64,000 nt of DNA from Pseudomonas lalkuanensis (GCF_008807375.1 NZ_CP043311.1:4382001-4446000); one strand, 5' to 3'; positions 44,958-54,420 are shown, counted from the stretch's first letter. The notes: generated by a model not told the origin, from the letters alone. Numbers and translations: made by a program.

Positions 44958-45913
44958 AACGCCTGCTCCCCTGCCTGCTGGCCGTCACCCTGCTCGCCGG
45001 CTGTGAAGACCCTGCCCAACAGGCGCTGCTCGGCACACTGGAATGGGACCGCATCGGCCTGCCCGCCGAAGCCTCGGAAACGATCCTCGCCTGGCGCGTG
45101 GCCGAGGGCGACCAGGTCCAGGAAGGCCAGTTGTTGCTGGAACTGGACCCGCGCCGTCTCGACGCCCGCGTCACCGAGGCCGAAGGCGATGTCGGCCAGG
45201 CCCGGGCGCGCCTGGACGAATTGAGCAACGGTGCCCGCAGCGAGACCGTGGATGCCGCCCGCGCCACCCTCAATCGCAACCGCGCGGAGCTGACCGACGC
45301 CGAGCGCAACTTCCAGCGCATCGCCTCCCTCTATCAGCGCCGCCAGGTGGCCATCGCCGAACTCGACCGCGCCCGCGCCGCCCGCGACCAGGCCAGCGCC
45401 GCGGTGAACAACGCCGATGCCCAGCTCCGCGAACTCACCAACGGCACCCGCCCGGAGCAGATCGAACAGGCCACCGCACTGCTCCAGGCCGCCCAGGGCC
45501 GCCTGGCGCAACTGAAGGTCACCCGCGAACACCTCAGCCTGCGCGCACCCCGCGCCGGAAGGGTCGACGCCCTGCCATTCAAGCCCGGCGACCAGCCGCC
45601 GCTGAATGCCGAACTGGTCAGCCTGCTGGTGGGCGATGCGCCCTACGCGCGGGTTTACGTGCCGGCCTCCGTGCGGCCGAACATCGCCATCGGCGACTCC
45701 CTCAGAGTGAAAGTGGAAGGTGTGGACGAGCCCTTCGAGGCCACCGTGCGCAGCATCGCCAGCGAGTCCAGCTTCACCCCTTATTTCGCCCTGACCGGCG
45801 AAGACGCCAGCCGCCTGGTCTACCGCGCCGAGCTGGTGCTCAAGGGCGAGGCGGCGCGCAGGCTGCCCGCCGGCCTGCCGGTGCAGGCGGAGCGAATGAG
45901 CCATGAACAGTAA
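44954..45913 (+). CDS. HlyD-type adaptor lipoprotein of ABC exporter (YbhG-like)
   Basis: A 319-aa membrane fusion protein. The signal peptide ends LLAGC, a lipobox, so it is probably lipid-anchored to the inner membrane. The coiled-coil hairpin spans about 70-190 with repeated ELTNGTRPEQIEQ and ELSNGARSETVD segments, typical of YbhG. It bridges the ABC exporter encoded next to an outer-membrane channel. It overlaps both neighbours (4 bp and 11 bp). Confidence 0.9.
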   Translation: MKRLLPCLLAVTLLAGCEDPAQQALLGTLEWDRIGLPAEASETILAWRVAEGDQVQEGQLLLELDPRRLDARVTEAEGDVGQARARLDELSNGARSETVDAARATLNRNRAELTDAERNFQRIASLYQRRQVAIAELDRARAARDQASAAVNNADAQLRELTNGTRPEQIEQATALLQAAQGRLAQLKVTREHLSLRAPRAGRVDALPFKPGDQPPLNAELVSLLVGDAPYARVYVPASVRPNIAIGDSLRVKVEGVDEPFEATVRSIASESSFTPYFALTGEDASRLVYRAELVLKGEAARRLPAGLPVQAERMSHEQ

Positions 45914-46850
45914 CGATGCGGTGATCCGCGCGAGCGGCCTGACCAAGCGCTTCGGCCAGCTCACCGCCGTTGATGGGCTGAACCTGCGCGTCAACCGCGC
46001 CGAGGTATTCGGTTTCCTCGGCCCCAATGGTTGCGGCAAGTCCACCACCATCCGCATGCTCTGCGGCTTGCTGTTGCCCAGCGCTGGCGAAATCGAAGTG
46101 CTCGGCTGCCGCATCCCCCAGGACGCCGAACCGCTGAAGCGGCACATCGGCTACATGACCCAGAAGTTCTCCCTCTACGAGGACCTGACGGTGGGAGAGA
46201 ACCTGGAATTCCTCGCCACCGTCCAGGGCCTGGATCGCCGCGAAGCCCGCCAGCGCATCGACGAACTGCTGGAACGCTACTGGCTGGCGGACCGCCGCAA
46301 GCAGCTCGCCGGCACCATGAGCGGCGGCCAGAAACAGCGCCTCGCGCTCGCTGGCGCGGTGCTGCACAAGCCCGACCTGCTGCTGCTCGACGAGCCCACC
46401 AGCGCCGTGGACCCGCAGTCGCGCCGGGAATTCTGGGATTCACTGTTCGAACTGGCCGAAGCCGGCACCACCCTGCTGGTGTCCACCCACTACATGGACG
46501 AAGCCGAACGCTGCACCCGCCTCGGCATTCTCGACGCCGGCCGCCTGGTGGCCGATGGCAGCCCCGCCGAACTGATGGCCGCCCTGCCCGGCCGCCCATT
46601 GGTGGTGGAGTGCGCCCAGCCACGCCAGGCCCAGCGTGCCCTGCAAGGTGCCGAGGAAGTCATCGCCATGGCCCAGATCGGCGCCACGCTGCGGGTGCTC
46701 AGCGCCGTCGACGATGCCCACGAGCGCATCGCCCGGCGCCTGGCCGAACAAAGCATCGAAGCCACGGTGAAGCCCACCGAAGCCAACCTCGAGGACGTCT
46801 TCGTCGCCGTCACCCACCGTCCGCTGGAGCGGGCCGGAGCCTCGTCATGA
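45903..46850 (+). CDS. ABC exporter ATP-binding protein (YbhF half-type)
   Basis: A 315-aa ATPase. Walker A is GPNGCGKSTT, the Q-loop lies in YMTQKFSLYED, the signature is MSGGQKQRLALAG, Walker B is LLLLDEPTSAVD and the H-loop is STHYMDEAE. E. coli YbhF has two such domains in one chain; here there is one, so a homodimer is expected. It is coupled by ATGA to the permease gene. Confidence 0.93.
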   Translation: MNSNDAVIRASGLTKRFGQLTAVDGLNLRVNRAEVFGFLGPNGCGKSTTIRMLCGLLLPSAGEIEVLGCRIPQDAEPLKRHIGYMTQKFSLYEDLTVGENLEFLATVQGLDRREARQRIDELLERYWLADRRKQLAGTMSGGQKQRLALAGAVLHKPDLLLLDEPTSAVDPQSRREFWDSLFELAEAGTTLLVSTHYMDEAERCTRLGILDAGRLVADGSPAELMAALPGRPLVVECAQPRQAQRALQGAEEVIAMAQIGATLRVLSAVDDAHERIARRLAEQSIEATVKPTEANLEDVFVAVTHRPLERAGASS

Positions 46851-47926
46851 ACCTGCGCCGCCTGGGGGCCATCGTCCTCAAGGAACTGCGCCAGTTGCGC
46901 CGCGACCGCCTGACCTTCGCCATGATCGTCGGCATCCCGATCATGCAGCTGGTGCTCTTCGGTTACGCCATCAACATGGACGTGCGCGGCCTGCACGCCG
47001 CCGTGCTGGACCAGGCGGACACCGCCCGCTCCCGCGAAGTGGTGGCCGAACTCGGGGCCAGCCAGGTGCTGGACTTCCGCTACCAGCTCGCCACCCCGCA
47101 GCAACTGGACAAACTGCTGCGCGAAGGCAGCATCAGCGCTGCCCTGGTGGTACCGCCGGACTTCGAAGCGCGCCTGCAACGCAAGGACCGCCCGCCGCTG
47201 CAACTGGTGGTGGATGGCGCCGACCAGGTGGTGCAGGCCTCGGCCCGGCAACTGGCGGCCTATCCCCTGCCCGGCTGGCCGAACCTCACCGGCGTGCAGG
47301 TGGTGAACTTCTACAACCCGGAACGCCTGGCGCCGCTGAACACGGTGCCGGGGCTGATCGGGGTGATCCTGACCATGACCATGGTGCTCTTCACCGCCAT
47401 CGCCCTGGTGCGCGAGCGCGAGCGCGGCAACATGGAGTTGCTGATCACCACGCCGGTTTCCCCTTGGGAACTGACCCTGGGCAAGGTACTGCCCTTCGTC
47501 GGCATCGGCCTGGTGCAGGTGACGGTGATCCTGCTGGTGGGGCTGTGGCTGTTCGAGGTGCCGGTGCGCGGTTCGCTGCTGGAACTCTACGGCGCATCCC
47601 TGGTGTTCATCTTCGCCAGCCTGACCCTGGGCGTGTTCATCTCCACCCTCGCACGCAGCCAGTTCCAGGCCATGCAAATGGCCTTCTTCACCTTCCTGCC
47701 GCAAATCCTGCTGTCGGGCTTCATGTTCCCCTTCGCCGGCATGCCGCATGCGGCGCAGTGGATAGCGGAAATCCTGCCGCTGACCCACTTCCTGCGCCTG
47801 ACCCGCGGCATCATGCTGCGCGGCGCGGGCCTGGCCGACCTCTGGCTGGAACTGGTGGTGCTGGTGGTGTTCGCCCTGGTGATGCTCACCGTTGCGGTGA
47901 TGCGGGTGCACAAGCGGTTGGATTGA
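46847..47926 (+). CDS. ABC-2 type exporter permease (YbhS/YbhR-like)
   Basis: A 359-aa membrane protein. The N-terminal LGAIVLKELRQLRRDRLTFA helix and first membrane span are followed by a large periplasmic domain (about 55-175), five further spans, and LSGFMFPFAGMPHAAQWIAE, the typical ABC-2 motif. The ATG at 46847 is chosen (MNLRRLGAIVLKEL); the frame extends far upstream only as a shadow of the ATPase gene. E. coli has two permeases (ybhS, ybhR); only one follows here, so the exporter would have a homodimeric membrane part. Confidence 0.91.
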   Translation: MNLRRLGAIVLKELRQLRRDRLTFAMIVGIPIMQLVLFGYAINMDVRGLHAAVLDQADTARSREVVAELGASQVLDFRYQLATPQQLDKLLREGSISAALVVPPDFEARLQRKDRPPLQLVVDGADQVVQASARQLAAYPLPGWPNLTGVQVVNFYNPERLAPLNTVPGLIGVILTMTMVLFTAIALVRERERGNMELLITTPVSPWELTLGKVLPFVGIGLVQVTVILLVGLWLFEVPVRGSLLELYGASLVFIFASLTLGVFISTLARSQFQAMQMAFFTFLPQILLSGFMFPFAGMPHAAQWIAEILPLTHFLRLTRGIMLRGAGLADLWLELVVLVVFALVMLTVAVMRVHKRLD

Positions 47927-47947
47927 ACTCCATCAGCCGACTTGCTC

Positions 47948-47989
47948 TTGTGGGAGCGAATTCATTCGCGAATGAACTCGCTCCCACAA
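47948..47989. repeat. REP-like palindrome, 42 bp
   Basis: TTGTGGGAGCGA at the left end and TCGCTCCCACAA at the right, perfect 12-bp arms, with a second nested palindrome TTCATTCGCGAATGAA inside. It sits between the convergent exporter and FAD oxidoreductase genes and may also end transcription. Confidence 0.8.
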
Positions 47990-48082
47990 CTGAGCGAAGC
48001 GAAACCCAACGATCCACGGCCCGGCACCATTGCGTCGGGCCTCGTCCCTCGGACCAACCTGCGGTCTCTCGCCCCTGCAGAA

Positions 48083-49213
48083 TCAGCCCAGCAACCCCGC
48101 CATGGTCCGCTCACCCAGCGCCGGGCCGACGCTCATGCCGACACCGCTGTGCATCAGCACGGCGGTCACCCCCGGCGCGGCTTTGAGCACCGAGAACGGG
48201 CCCGGCCCTCGTGCGCCGTAGACGCCCTGCCAACGCTCCACCACCGTCAGGCGGGTAGCCAGGGTGTGCTCGGCCAGGGCCAGCATGATGTCGTCCACCG
48301 CTTCGGCGTTGAAGGGCGAGGCATCGCTGCCGTAGTGGTGAGAATCACCGACGATCAGCTCGCCATAGGGCGTCGGACTGACCAGCAAGTGGATGCCGTG
48401 TTCCTCCAGCTCCGGCTGCTCGTTCTGGATCTGCTCGCGGATGGCTTCGGCCTCCGGCAGGTCGGCGAAGGCGCCGTAGTGCACGCAGGAGAGTCCCGTG
48501 AGCACCGCCTGGTTCAGGCCGAAGTCGCGCTCCGGGCGTACGCGCAGCATCTGCAGACGGCAGACCTGGGGCTGCAGCGGGACGATGTATTCGGCCAGCA
48601 GCGTCTGGTAGTCGTGCCCCGAGCAGACCACGATCTGCTGGGCGCGCCAGCTGCCTCTCGTGCTGTGGATAATCCCCGGTTCGACATCGCGCACCAGGGT
48701 GGAGAAGTGGAACTGGACGCCATGCTCGCGGCGCAGGTAGTCCACCAGTGCGGGAATCGCCTCGCGGGAATGGATCTGCTGGTCATCCAGCCCCAGCAGC
48801 GCGGCGCGGTGATGGCTGAACTGGCCCTGGTAGAGATCGTGCAGGCGTTCGCCACGTAGCAATTCGACGTGATAGCCGTGCTCGGGGGCGCGCACTTCGC
48901 AGAAGGCTTCCAGCAGTTCCTCTTCCGCGCGGGTGCGAGCGAACAGCAGAGAGCCATTGCGGCGGATGTCGAAGCCGGCGGCCTCGGCCCAGCCAGCCCA
49001 GATTTCGCGGCTTGCGCGAGCCAGCGCATGCATGGGGCCCGGCGGCTGGCCGGTGACCAGCGCCTGGCCGAAGTTGCGCACCGACGCGCCCAGCGGCGTG
49101 GTGCTGCGCTCGAAGACGCTGACGCGCAAGCCGCGCCGGGCGGCGGCGTACGCGTGGGAAAGGCCGAGGATGCCGGCGCCGACTATGGCGATGTCGGTGT
49201 CTTGCAGGGGCAT
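48083..49213 (-). CDS. DAO-family FAD-dependent oxidoreductase (TIGR03364 / PbfD-like)
   Basis: A 376-aa flavoprotein. IAIVGAGILGLSHAYAAARRG (8-28) binds FAD; FERSTTPLGASVRNFGQALVTGQ is the characteristic stretch of the TIGR03364 group, and the end has VLMHSGVGMSVGPALGE. This group recurs with phosphonate transport and phosphonatase genes and is thought to oxidise an aminophosphonate such as N-methyl- or hydroxylated 2-aminoethylphosphonate to the aldehyde. It follows the aminoethylphosphonate-type ABC genes by 159 bp. No phosphonoacetaldehyde hydrolase gene is seen in the window. Confidence 0.85.
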   Translation of the reverse strand: MPLQDTDIAIVGAGILGLSHAYAAARRGLRVSVFERSTTPLGASVRNFGQALVTGQPPGPMHALARASREIWAGWAEAAGFDIRRNGSLLFARTRAEEELLEAFCEVRAPEHGYHVELLRGERLHDLYQGQFSHHRAALLGLDDQQIHSREAIPALVDYLRREHGVQFHFSTLVRDVEPGIIHSTRGSWRAQQIVVCSGHDYQTLLAEYIVPLQPQVCRLQMLRVRPERDFGLNQAVLTGLSCVHYGAFADLPEAEAIREQIQNEQPELEEHGIHLLVSPTPYGELIVGDSHHYGSDASPFNAEAVDDIMLALAEHTLATRLTVVERWQGVYGARGPGPFSVLKAAPGVTAVLMHSGVGMSVGPALGERTMAGLLG

Positions 49214-49372
49214 GGGGTTCTCCTTGAAAGCTCGTGCCGTCCAGATTCCCTCACCCTGGCCCCGCTTCGCGCCCAGACGCTCACAGGCACTGGAAGCCGT
49301 GCGTCCAAAAGCGTGCCTATTGGCCCCAGAGGGAGAGGCGGAAAGAGCAAGGGCGCTGGCTGATACCTCGGG

Positions 49373-50392
49373 TTACTGCGGCAGCTTCTCGGACTTGCCG
49401 TCGTAGCGCTTGCGCCATTCGGCCAGGATCTGGTCGCGGTTCTGCGAGGCCCAGGCGAAGTCGTTCTTGATCAGGCGCTGCTCGTAGTCAGCCGGCAGTT
49501 CGGTCTGCGGCTTGGCGATGCCGGGGGCGGCGAGCACGGCGAAGTTTTCCTTGTACAGCTCCATGGCCGCCGGGCTGGCTGAGAAGTCGGCAAGTTTCTT
49601 CGCGGCTTCCATCTGGTCGGTGCCCTTGACGATGCCGGTGGCTTCGATTTCCCAGCCCAGGCCTTCCTTCGGCAGGACGATGTCCAGCGGTGCGCCCTGG
49701 CGCTTGAGCTGCACGGCCGGGTATTCGAAGGAGATGCCGATGGGAAACTCGCCGGCGGCGGCCAGCTTGCAAGGCTTGGAGCCGGAATGGACGTACTGGC
49801 CGATGTTCTGGTGCAGGCCATCCATGTAGGCCCAGCCCTGCTTCTCGCCGAAGGTCTGCAGCCAGGCGCTGACGTCGAGGAAGCCGGTACCGGAGGACGC
49901 CGGGTTCGGCATCACGATCTTGCCCTTGTACTCGGGCTTGGTCAGGTCTTCCCAGCTGCCGGGCTTGGCCAGGCCCTGCTTCTCGGCTTCCACGGTGTTG
50001 AAGCAGATGGTCGCGGCCCACACGTCCATGCCCACCCAGGCCGGCGGGTTGGCCGCGTCGCGGTAGTTGGCGCCGATGGTTTCCAGGTGCTCGGGTGCGT
50101 ACTTCTCCAGCATGCCTTGCGCATCGAGGATGGCCAGGCTGGAAGCGGCCAGGCCCCACACGGCGTCGGCTTGCGGGCGGTCTTTCTCGGCCAGCAGCTT
50201 GGCGGTGATGATGCCGGTGGAATCACGCACCCACTTGATCTCGATATCCGGGTTCTGCGCTTCGAAGGCCTTCTTGTAGGCCGACAGCTGCTCGGCTTCC
50301 AGGGCGGTGTACACGGTAAGCGTGGTAGCGGCCTGGGCCTGGAAGCTGAATCCGGCCGCAACGGCGGCGGCGAGTGCGAGGCGTTTGAACAT
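49373..50392 (-). CDS. phnS: ABC substrate-binding protein, putative 2-aminoethylphosphonate type
   Basis: A 339-aa periplasmic protein: signal peptide ending AQA, then TTLTVYTALEAEQLSAYKKAF, the Fbp/family 1-like ferric-iron-type fold often used for organic phosphonates. AVWGLAASSLAIL and NPASSGTGFLDVSAWLQ are typical of the PhnS group (TIGR03261). It is in one operon with permease and ATPase genes and a DAO-family oxidoreductase. A related ligand, such as an iron chelate, is the main alternative; the oxidoreductase favours aminophosphonate. Confidence 0.83.
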   Translation of the reverse strand: MFKRLALAAAVAAGFSFQAQAATTLTVYTALEAEQLSAYKKAFEAQNPDIEIKWVRDSTGIITAKLLAEKDRPQADAVWGLAASSLAILDAQGMLEKYAPEHLETIGANYRDAANPPAWVGMDVWAATICFNTVEAEKQGLAKPGSWEDLTKPEYKGKIVMPNPASSGTGFLDVSAWLQTFGEKQGWAYMDGLHQNIGQYVHSGSKPCKLAAAGEFPIGISFEYPAVQLKRQGAPLDIVLPKEGLGWEIEATGIVKGTDQMEAAKKLADFSASPAAMELYKENFAVLAAPGIAKPQTELPADYEQRLIKNDFAWASQNRDQILAEWRKRYDGKSEKLPQ

Positions 50393-50432
50393 GGAAAGCT
50401 CCTTGTCGGTAATGGCTTGGGGTTGTGGTTGT

Positions 50433-52154
50433 TCAGTGGGTGCCCGGCACGCCCTGGCGCCAGGCCTGCGAGCGGCGCAGCAGGCCGCGCGAAGCCCAGG
50501 CCAGCAGCAGGGATACGCCGGCCGAGGTAAGCAGGATCAGGGTGGACATGGCGGCAGCACCGCCGACGTTGCCGGCGTCGTCCATGTTCAGCACGGCCAC
50601 GGCGGCGAGGACGCTGTCGGGGCTGTAGAGGAAGATGGCGGCGGACACCGTGGTCATGGGCGACACGAACAGGTAGCGAATGATGTCCAGCAGCGCCGGC
50701 AGGCAGATCGGCACCGTAACCCGCAGGTAGTGGCGCCAGAGCGGAGCCTTGAGCGACAGCGCGGCGGCTTCGAACTCGCCGTCCAGCTGGCGCAGCGCGG
50801 TGCTGGCGGTCATCTGCGCGGTGGTGAGGAAGTGGGCGATGGAGCAGATCACCAGCAGGGTCATGCTGCCGTAGAGGGCGTGCAGCGGGTTGCCCGGCAG
50901 GTTGAAGAAGAACACGTAGCCAAGGCCGAGCACGAGGCCCGGCACGGCCATAGGCACGAAGCTGAGCAGGCGCAGCGTCTGGTTCAGCCACTGCTGGCCA
51001 CGGGTTTTCTCCATCAGGTAGGCACCGGTGAAGATCAGCGCGCCGCCGAACATCGCGGTGCAGGTGGCCAGGGTCAGGCTATTGCGATAGGCGAGCCAGC
51101 CGCCGCCGGCGGTTTCCTCGAAGGCATAGTGACGCAGGGACAGCGACAGGTTGTACGGCCAGAACTTCACCAGCGACGAATACACCGCCATCCCCAGCAC
51201 CAGCAGGAGGATGGCGCAGACCACCAGCACCAGCGCCAGGAAGCAGGCATCGCGGACCTTCGACGGCGCCGGGTGGAAAACCTGCGCTCGGCCGCTCATG
51301 GCCTCGCCCTGGCGGCGGCGCAGCCAGGCATCGACGCCGAAGCTGAGCAGCGCGGGCAATAGCAGCACCATGCCGATCAGCGCGCCACGGCCGAACTGCT
51401 GCTGGCCGACCACCGCCTTGTAGGCTTCCAACGCCAGCACCTGATAGTCGCCGCCCACCACCACGGGCACGCCGAAGTCGGTGATGGTCAGGGTGAACAC
51501 CAGGCAAAAGGCGGCGAACACCGCCTGGCGGGTGGCCGGCCAGGTGATGCTGCGGAAGGCCTTCCAGGGGCCGGCGCCCATGCTGGCGGCGGCGTCGAAC
51601 AGGCGCGCGTCGGCCACGCCCAGGGCCGAGAGCAGCACCATCAGCGCATGAGGGAAGGTGTAGATGGCTTCACCGAGGACAATGCCCCAGAAGCCGTAGA
51701 TATTGTCCGGCAGCCAGTCGCGCAGCAGGCCCTGGTTGCCGAACAGGTAGATCAGCGCAATGCCCGGCAGCATCGACGGCGCCAACAGCGGCAGCAGGGA
51801 AATCCCCCGCCACAGGCCCTTGGCCGGAATCAGGGTGCGTTGCAAGGCATAGGCGAACAGGTAGGCGCAGGGCACCACGATGGTGGCCACGCTGAAAGAC
51901 ACCTTCAGGCTGTTGCCCAGCAGCCAGTGGAAGTTGGCGCTGGCGAACAGCTCACGGGCCGCGACGAAACCGCCGCCCTGCCCCGCGTCACCACTGAAGC
52001 CGCGCCAGAAGATCGCCAGCAGTGGCAGCAGCACCGCGAGGATCAGCAGGCCGAGGAACAGGTATTTTCCACCCTGTACAAAAAGGCGGTCGCCCAGGTC
52101 GCCGCGCGCAGCGTCCCTGGCCGGGATCTTGTCCAGCTTGATCACCGCCTCCAT
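50433..52154 (-). CDS. Two-module ABC permease, putative 2-aminoethylphosphonate type
   Basis: A 573-aa inner-membrane permease with two fused BPD-transporter modules (membrane spans about 33-285 and 320-560), each with its own EAA-like loop (e.g. DAAASMGAGPWKAFRSITWP). Fusion of both halves in one chain is the norm for the PhnU-type (TIGR03262) and FbpB families. There is a 1-bp gap to the ATPase gene, so the two are one transcript. Confidence 0.87.
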   Translation of the reverse strand: MEAVIKLDKIPARDAARGDLGDRLFVQGGKYLFLGLLILAVLLPLLAIFWRGFSGDAGQGGGFVAARELFASANFHWLLGNSLKVSFSVATIVVPCAYLFAYALQRTLIPAKGLWRGISLLPLLAPSMLPGIALIYLFGNQGLLRDWLPDNIYGFWGIVLGEAIYTFPHALMVLLSALGVADARLFDAAASMGAGPWKAFRSITWPATRQAVFAAFCLVFTLTITDFGVPVVVGGDYQVLALEAYKAVVGQQQFGRGALIGMVLLLPALLSFGVDAWLRRRQGEAMSGRAQVFHPAPSKVRDACFLALVLVVCAILLLVLGMAVYSSLVKFWPYNLSLSLRHYAFEETAGGGWLAYRNSLTLATCTAMFGGALIFTGAYLMEKTRGQQWLNQTLRLLSFVPMAVPGLVLGLGYVFFFNLPGNPLHALYGSMTLLVICSIAHFLTTAQMTASTALRQLDGEFEAAALSLKAPLWRHYLRVTVPICLPALLDIIRYLFVSPMTTVSAAIFLYSPDSVLAAVAVLNMDDAGNVGGAAAMSTLILLTSAGVSLLLAWASRGLLRRSQAWRQGVPGTH

Positions 52155-52155
52155 C

Positions 52156-53217
52156 TCAGGCGAACACCTGAAGGCTGCGGGAGGGCAGCGCTACCCAGAT
52201 ATCCGGGGTGCCGAGACGTGGCAGGCTTTCCGGGTCCAGCTCGGCCAGCAGCGCATGGCCCGGCAGTTGCTCCAGCTCGAAGCTCATGCGGCAGCGGTTG
52301 CCGAGGAAGGTGATCTCCCGTACCTGGGCGCGGAAGCGATTGTCCTGCTGCTCGGAGGGGTTGATGGCGACGGCCTCGGGGCGGCAGAACAGGCGGCCGC
52401 TGGCGGCGCCATTGGCCGACTCCGGCAGGCGCAGCGCCAGGCTGCCGACACGGGCGTGACCGTTGAAGCGCGACTCGAAGGGCAACCAGTTGCCCTGGCC
52501 GACGAACTCGGCGACGAAGGGCGTGGCGGGCTGGCGGTAGATGTCCCGGGGGGTGCCGTACTGCTCGACGCGACCCTGGTTCATCACGGCGATGCGATCG
52601 GCCATGAGCATCGCCTCGTCCTGGTTGTGGGTCACCATCAGCGTGGTGATGCCGAGGCTCTTCTGCAGCTGTCGCAGCTCGGTGCACAGATGCTCGCGAA
52701 CGCGGGCGTCCAGCGCCGACATCGGCTCGTCGAGGAGCAGCAGGGACGGTGCCGGCGCCAGTGCGCGGGCCAGGGCCACGCGCTGCTGCTGGCCACCGGA
52801 GAGCTGGCCGGGGAATTTCTTCTCGCTACCTGCCAGGCCCACCAGCTCCAGCATCTCGGCCACGCGGGCACGCACCTGCTCGCGGCCGCTGCCAGAGAGG
52901 CCGTAAGCGATGTTCTGCTCGACGGTGAGGTTGGGAAACAACGCATAGGACTGGAACAGGATGCCGTAGTCACGGGCCTGCGGCGGCAGGCGCGAAATGT
53001 CGCGCTGGCCGATATGCAGCGTGCCACTGTCCTGTTGCTCCAGGCCGGCAATGCAGCGCAGCAGCGTGGTCTTGCCACAACCGGACGGCCCCAGCAGGCA
53101 CACCAGCTCGCCTTCGGCGATATCCAGGGACACTCCGCCCAAGGCGGTGAACTGGCCGAAGCGCTTGTGGATATCTCGCACCCGCATATGGGTGGCGTGC
53201 TGGTCGGAATGGGACAT
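52156..53217 (-). CDS. ABC ATP-binding protein, putative 2-aminoethylphosphonate type
   Basis: A 353-aa importer ATPase. Walker A is LGPSGCGKTTLL, the signature is LSGGQQQRVALARAL, Walker B is LLLLDEPMSALD and the H-loop is VTHNQDEAM; the C-terminal half is a TOBE regulatory domain. The start is set at the ATG 53215-53217 (MSHSDQHATHMRV); 13 upstream in-frame residues lack support. It is the first gene of the operon ATPase - permease - binding protein - oxidoreductase. Confidence 0.9.
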   Translation of the reverse strand: MSHSDQHATHMRVRDIHKRFGQFTALGGVSLDIAEGELVCLLGPSGCGKTTLLRCIAGLEQQDSGTLHIGQRDISRLPPQARDYGILFQSYALFPNLTVEQNIAYGLSGSGREQVRARVAEMLELVGLAGSEKKFPGQLSGGQQQRVALARALAPAPSLLLLDEPMSALDARVREHLCTELRQLQKSLGITTLMVTHNQDEAMLMADRIAVMNQGRVEQYGTPRDIYRQPATPFVAEFVGQGNWLPFESRFNGHARVGSLALRLPESANGAASGRLFCRPEAVAINPSEQQDNRFRAQVREITFLGNRCRMSFELEQLPGHALLAELDPESLPRLGTPDIWVALPSRSLQVFA

Positions 53218-53377
53218 GGCGGTACCTCGTTGAGCAGTTGGCGTGCACGGGGGCACGACTCGACGAGGTTGATGCTAGGGAGGCAATGCGAACGCCAGAT
53301 GGCGTTTGGGCAAATTACGCCGATAGTGTCATTGGCGGATTTTGGATGTGCCCCGGATCGGCGTTTGCGCAATCCTC

Positions 53378-53400
53378 ATGGGAGCGATTTCAATCGCGAA
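53378..53400. repeat. REP-like palindromic repeat, variant
   Basis: ATGGGAGCGATTTCAATCGCGAA, a GCGATTTCAATCGC variant of the family, within 53218-53487. The remainder of that gap has no gene. Confidence 0.6.
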
Positions 53401-53455
53401 GGGCAGCTCCGCTTCCCGTTTCCTTGAGACACGCAGGACGTGTCCTTCGGCCCGC

Positions 53456-53480
53456 TTCGCGAATGAATTCGCGCCTACAG
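53456..53480. repeat. REP-like palindromic repeat, reverse orientation
   Basis: TTCGCGAATGAATTCGCGCCTACAG, the reverse orientation of the common element, 55 bp from the previous copy and just past the LysR gene stop. Confidence 0.65.
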
Positions 53481-53487
53481 CGCCAGC

Positions 53488-54354
53488 CTACGGCTGGTCA
53501 GCCGTTTCCCGCGCCACCGCCAGGAATGCGGCCGGCAGACGCGCCTGTCGCCGCTCCTTGAGGCAGTAGAGGTATTCGTCTATCTGCGGCGCGCCCTTGA
53601 GTTCGATAACCCGTAGCTCCGGGTTATCCGGCACTTCATGGCGGGCGATGATGCTGATGCCGAGGTTACGGATCACCGCTTCACGGATGGATTCGCGGCT
53701 ACCGATTTCCAGCAGCGGGCCGATGGCGATGCCCGCGTCCTTGAGCATGTCCTCGGTGAGCTGGCGGGTGGTGGAGCCCGGTTCGCGCATCAGCAGGCAA
53801 TGGCCCTTCAGGTCCTCCAGGCTCACCGACTTGCGTCGCGCCAGGGGGTGTTCACGGTGCACGGCCAGCACCAGCGGGTCGCTGCCCAGCACCATGCGCA
53901 CCAGGCGGGCGTCGTCCAGTTTCTGCGAGGAAGCGGCGAGGTCGACGCGATATTCCTCCAGGGCTTCGACCACTTGCTGGGAGTTGCCGATATCCAGGGA
54001 AACGTCGATCTGCGGAAAGCGTTCGCGGAAGCTGCGCACCAGGTCGAGGATGTAGTAAGGCGCGGTGGCGCCGATGCGCAGGGTGCCCTGCATCTGCCCG
54101 CAATTGCGCAGGAAGAACTCGATGTCGGCCTCCTGCTGCAGCAGCACCTTGACCATGGGCAGCAGCTTCGCGCCCTCTTCGCTCACCGTCAGGCGGCGCC
54201 CGCCGCGATGAAACAGCTCGACGCCGTACTGGCCTTCCAGGTTGCGGATCTGCGTGGTCACGGTCGGCTGGCTGAGGCCAAGCTTCTTCGCCGCCTGGGT
54301 GATGCTGCCCAGGCGGGCGACCATGTAGAAGGCCTTGAGCTCGGCGCTGAGCAT
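53488..54354 (-). CDS. LysR-family regulator beside aminophosphonate genes
   Basis: A 288-aa LysR protein. The HTH runs MLSAELKAFYMVARLGSITQ to about residue 60 (LSQPTVTTQIRNLEGQYGVEL). The effector domain follows. It is on the same strand and upstream of the aminoethylphosphonate ABC operon, with 270 bp between. LysR regulators commonly control 2-aminoethylphosphonate genes in Pseudomonas, so it is a plausible activator. Confidence 0.88.
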   Translation of the reverse strand: MLSAELKAFYMVARLGSITQAAKKLGLSQPTVTTQIRNLEGQYGVELFHRGGRRLTVSEEGAKLLPMVKVLLQQEADIEFFLRNCGQMQGTLRIGATAPYYILDLVRSFRERFPQIDVSLDIGNSQQVVEALEEYRVDLAASSQKLDDARLVRMVLGSDPLVLAVHREHPLARRKSVSLEDLKGHCLLMREPGSTTRQLTEDMLKDAGIAIGPLLEIGSRESIREAVIRNLGISIIARHEVPDNPELRVIELKGAPQIDEYLYCLKERRQARLPAAFLAVARETADQP

Positions 54355-54420
54355 GGCGACGGAACCTCGGAACGGGGAAGTGCGGGCATTCTAGCCGTAC
54401 AGCAGGACAGCTCCGATAGC

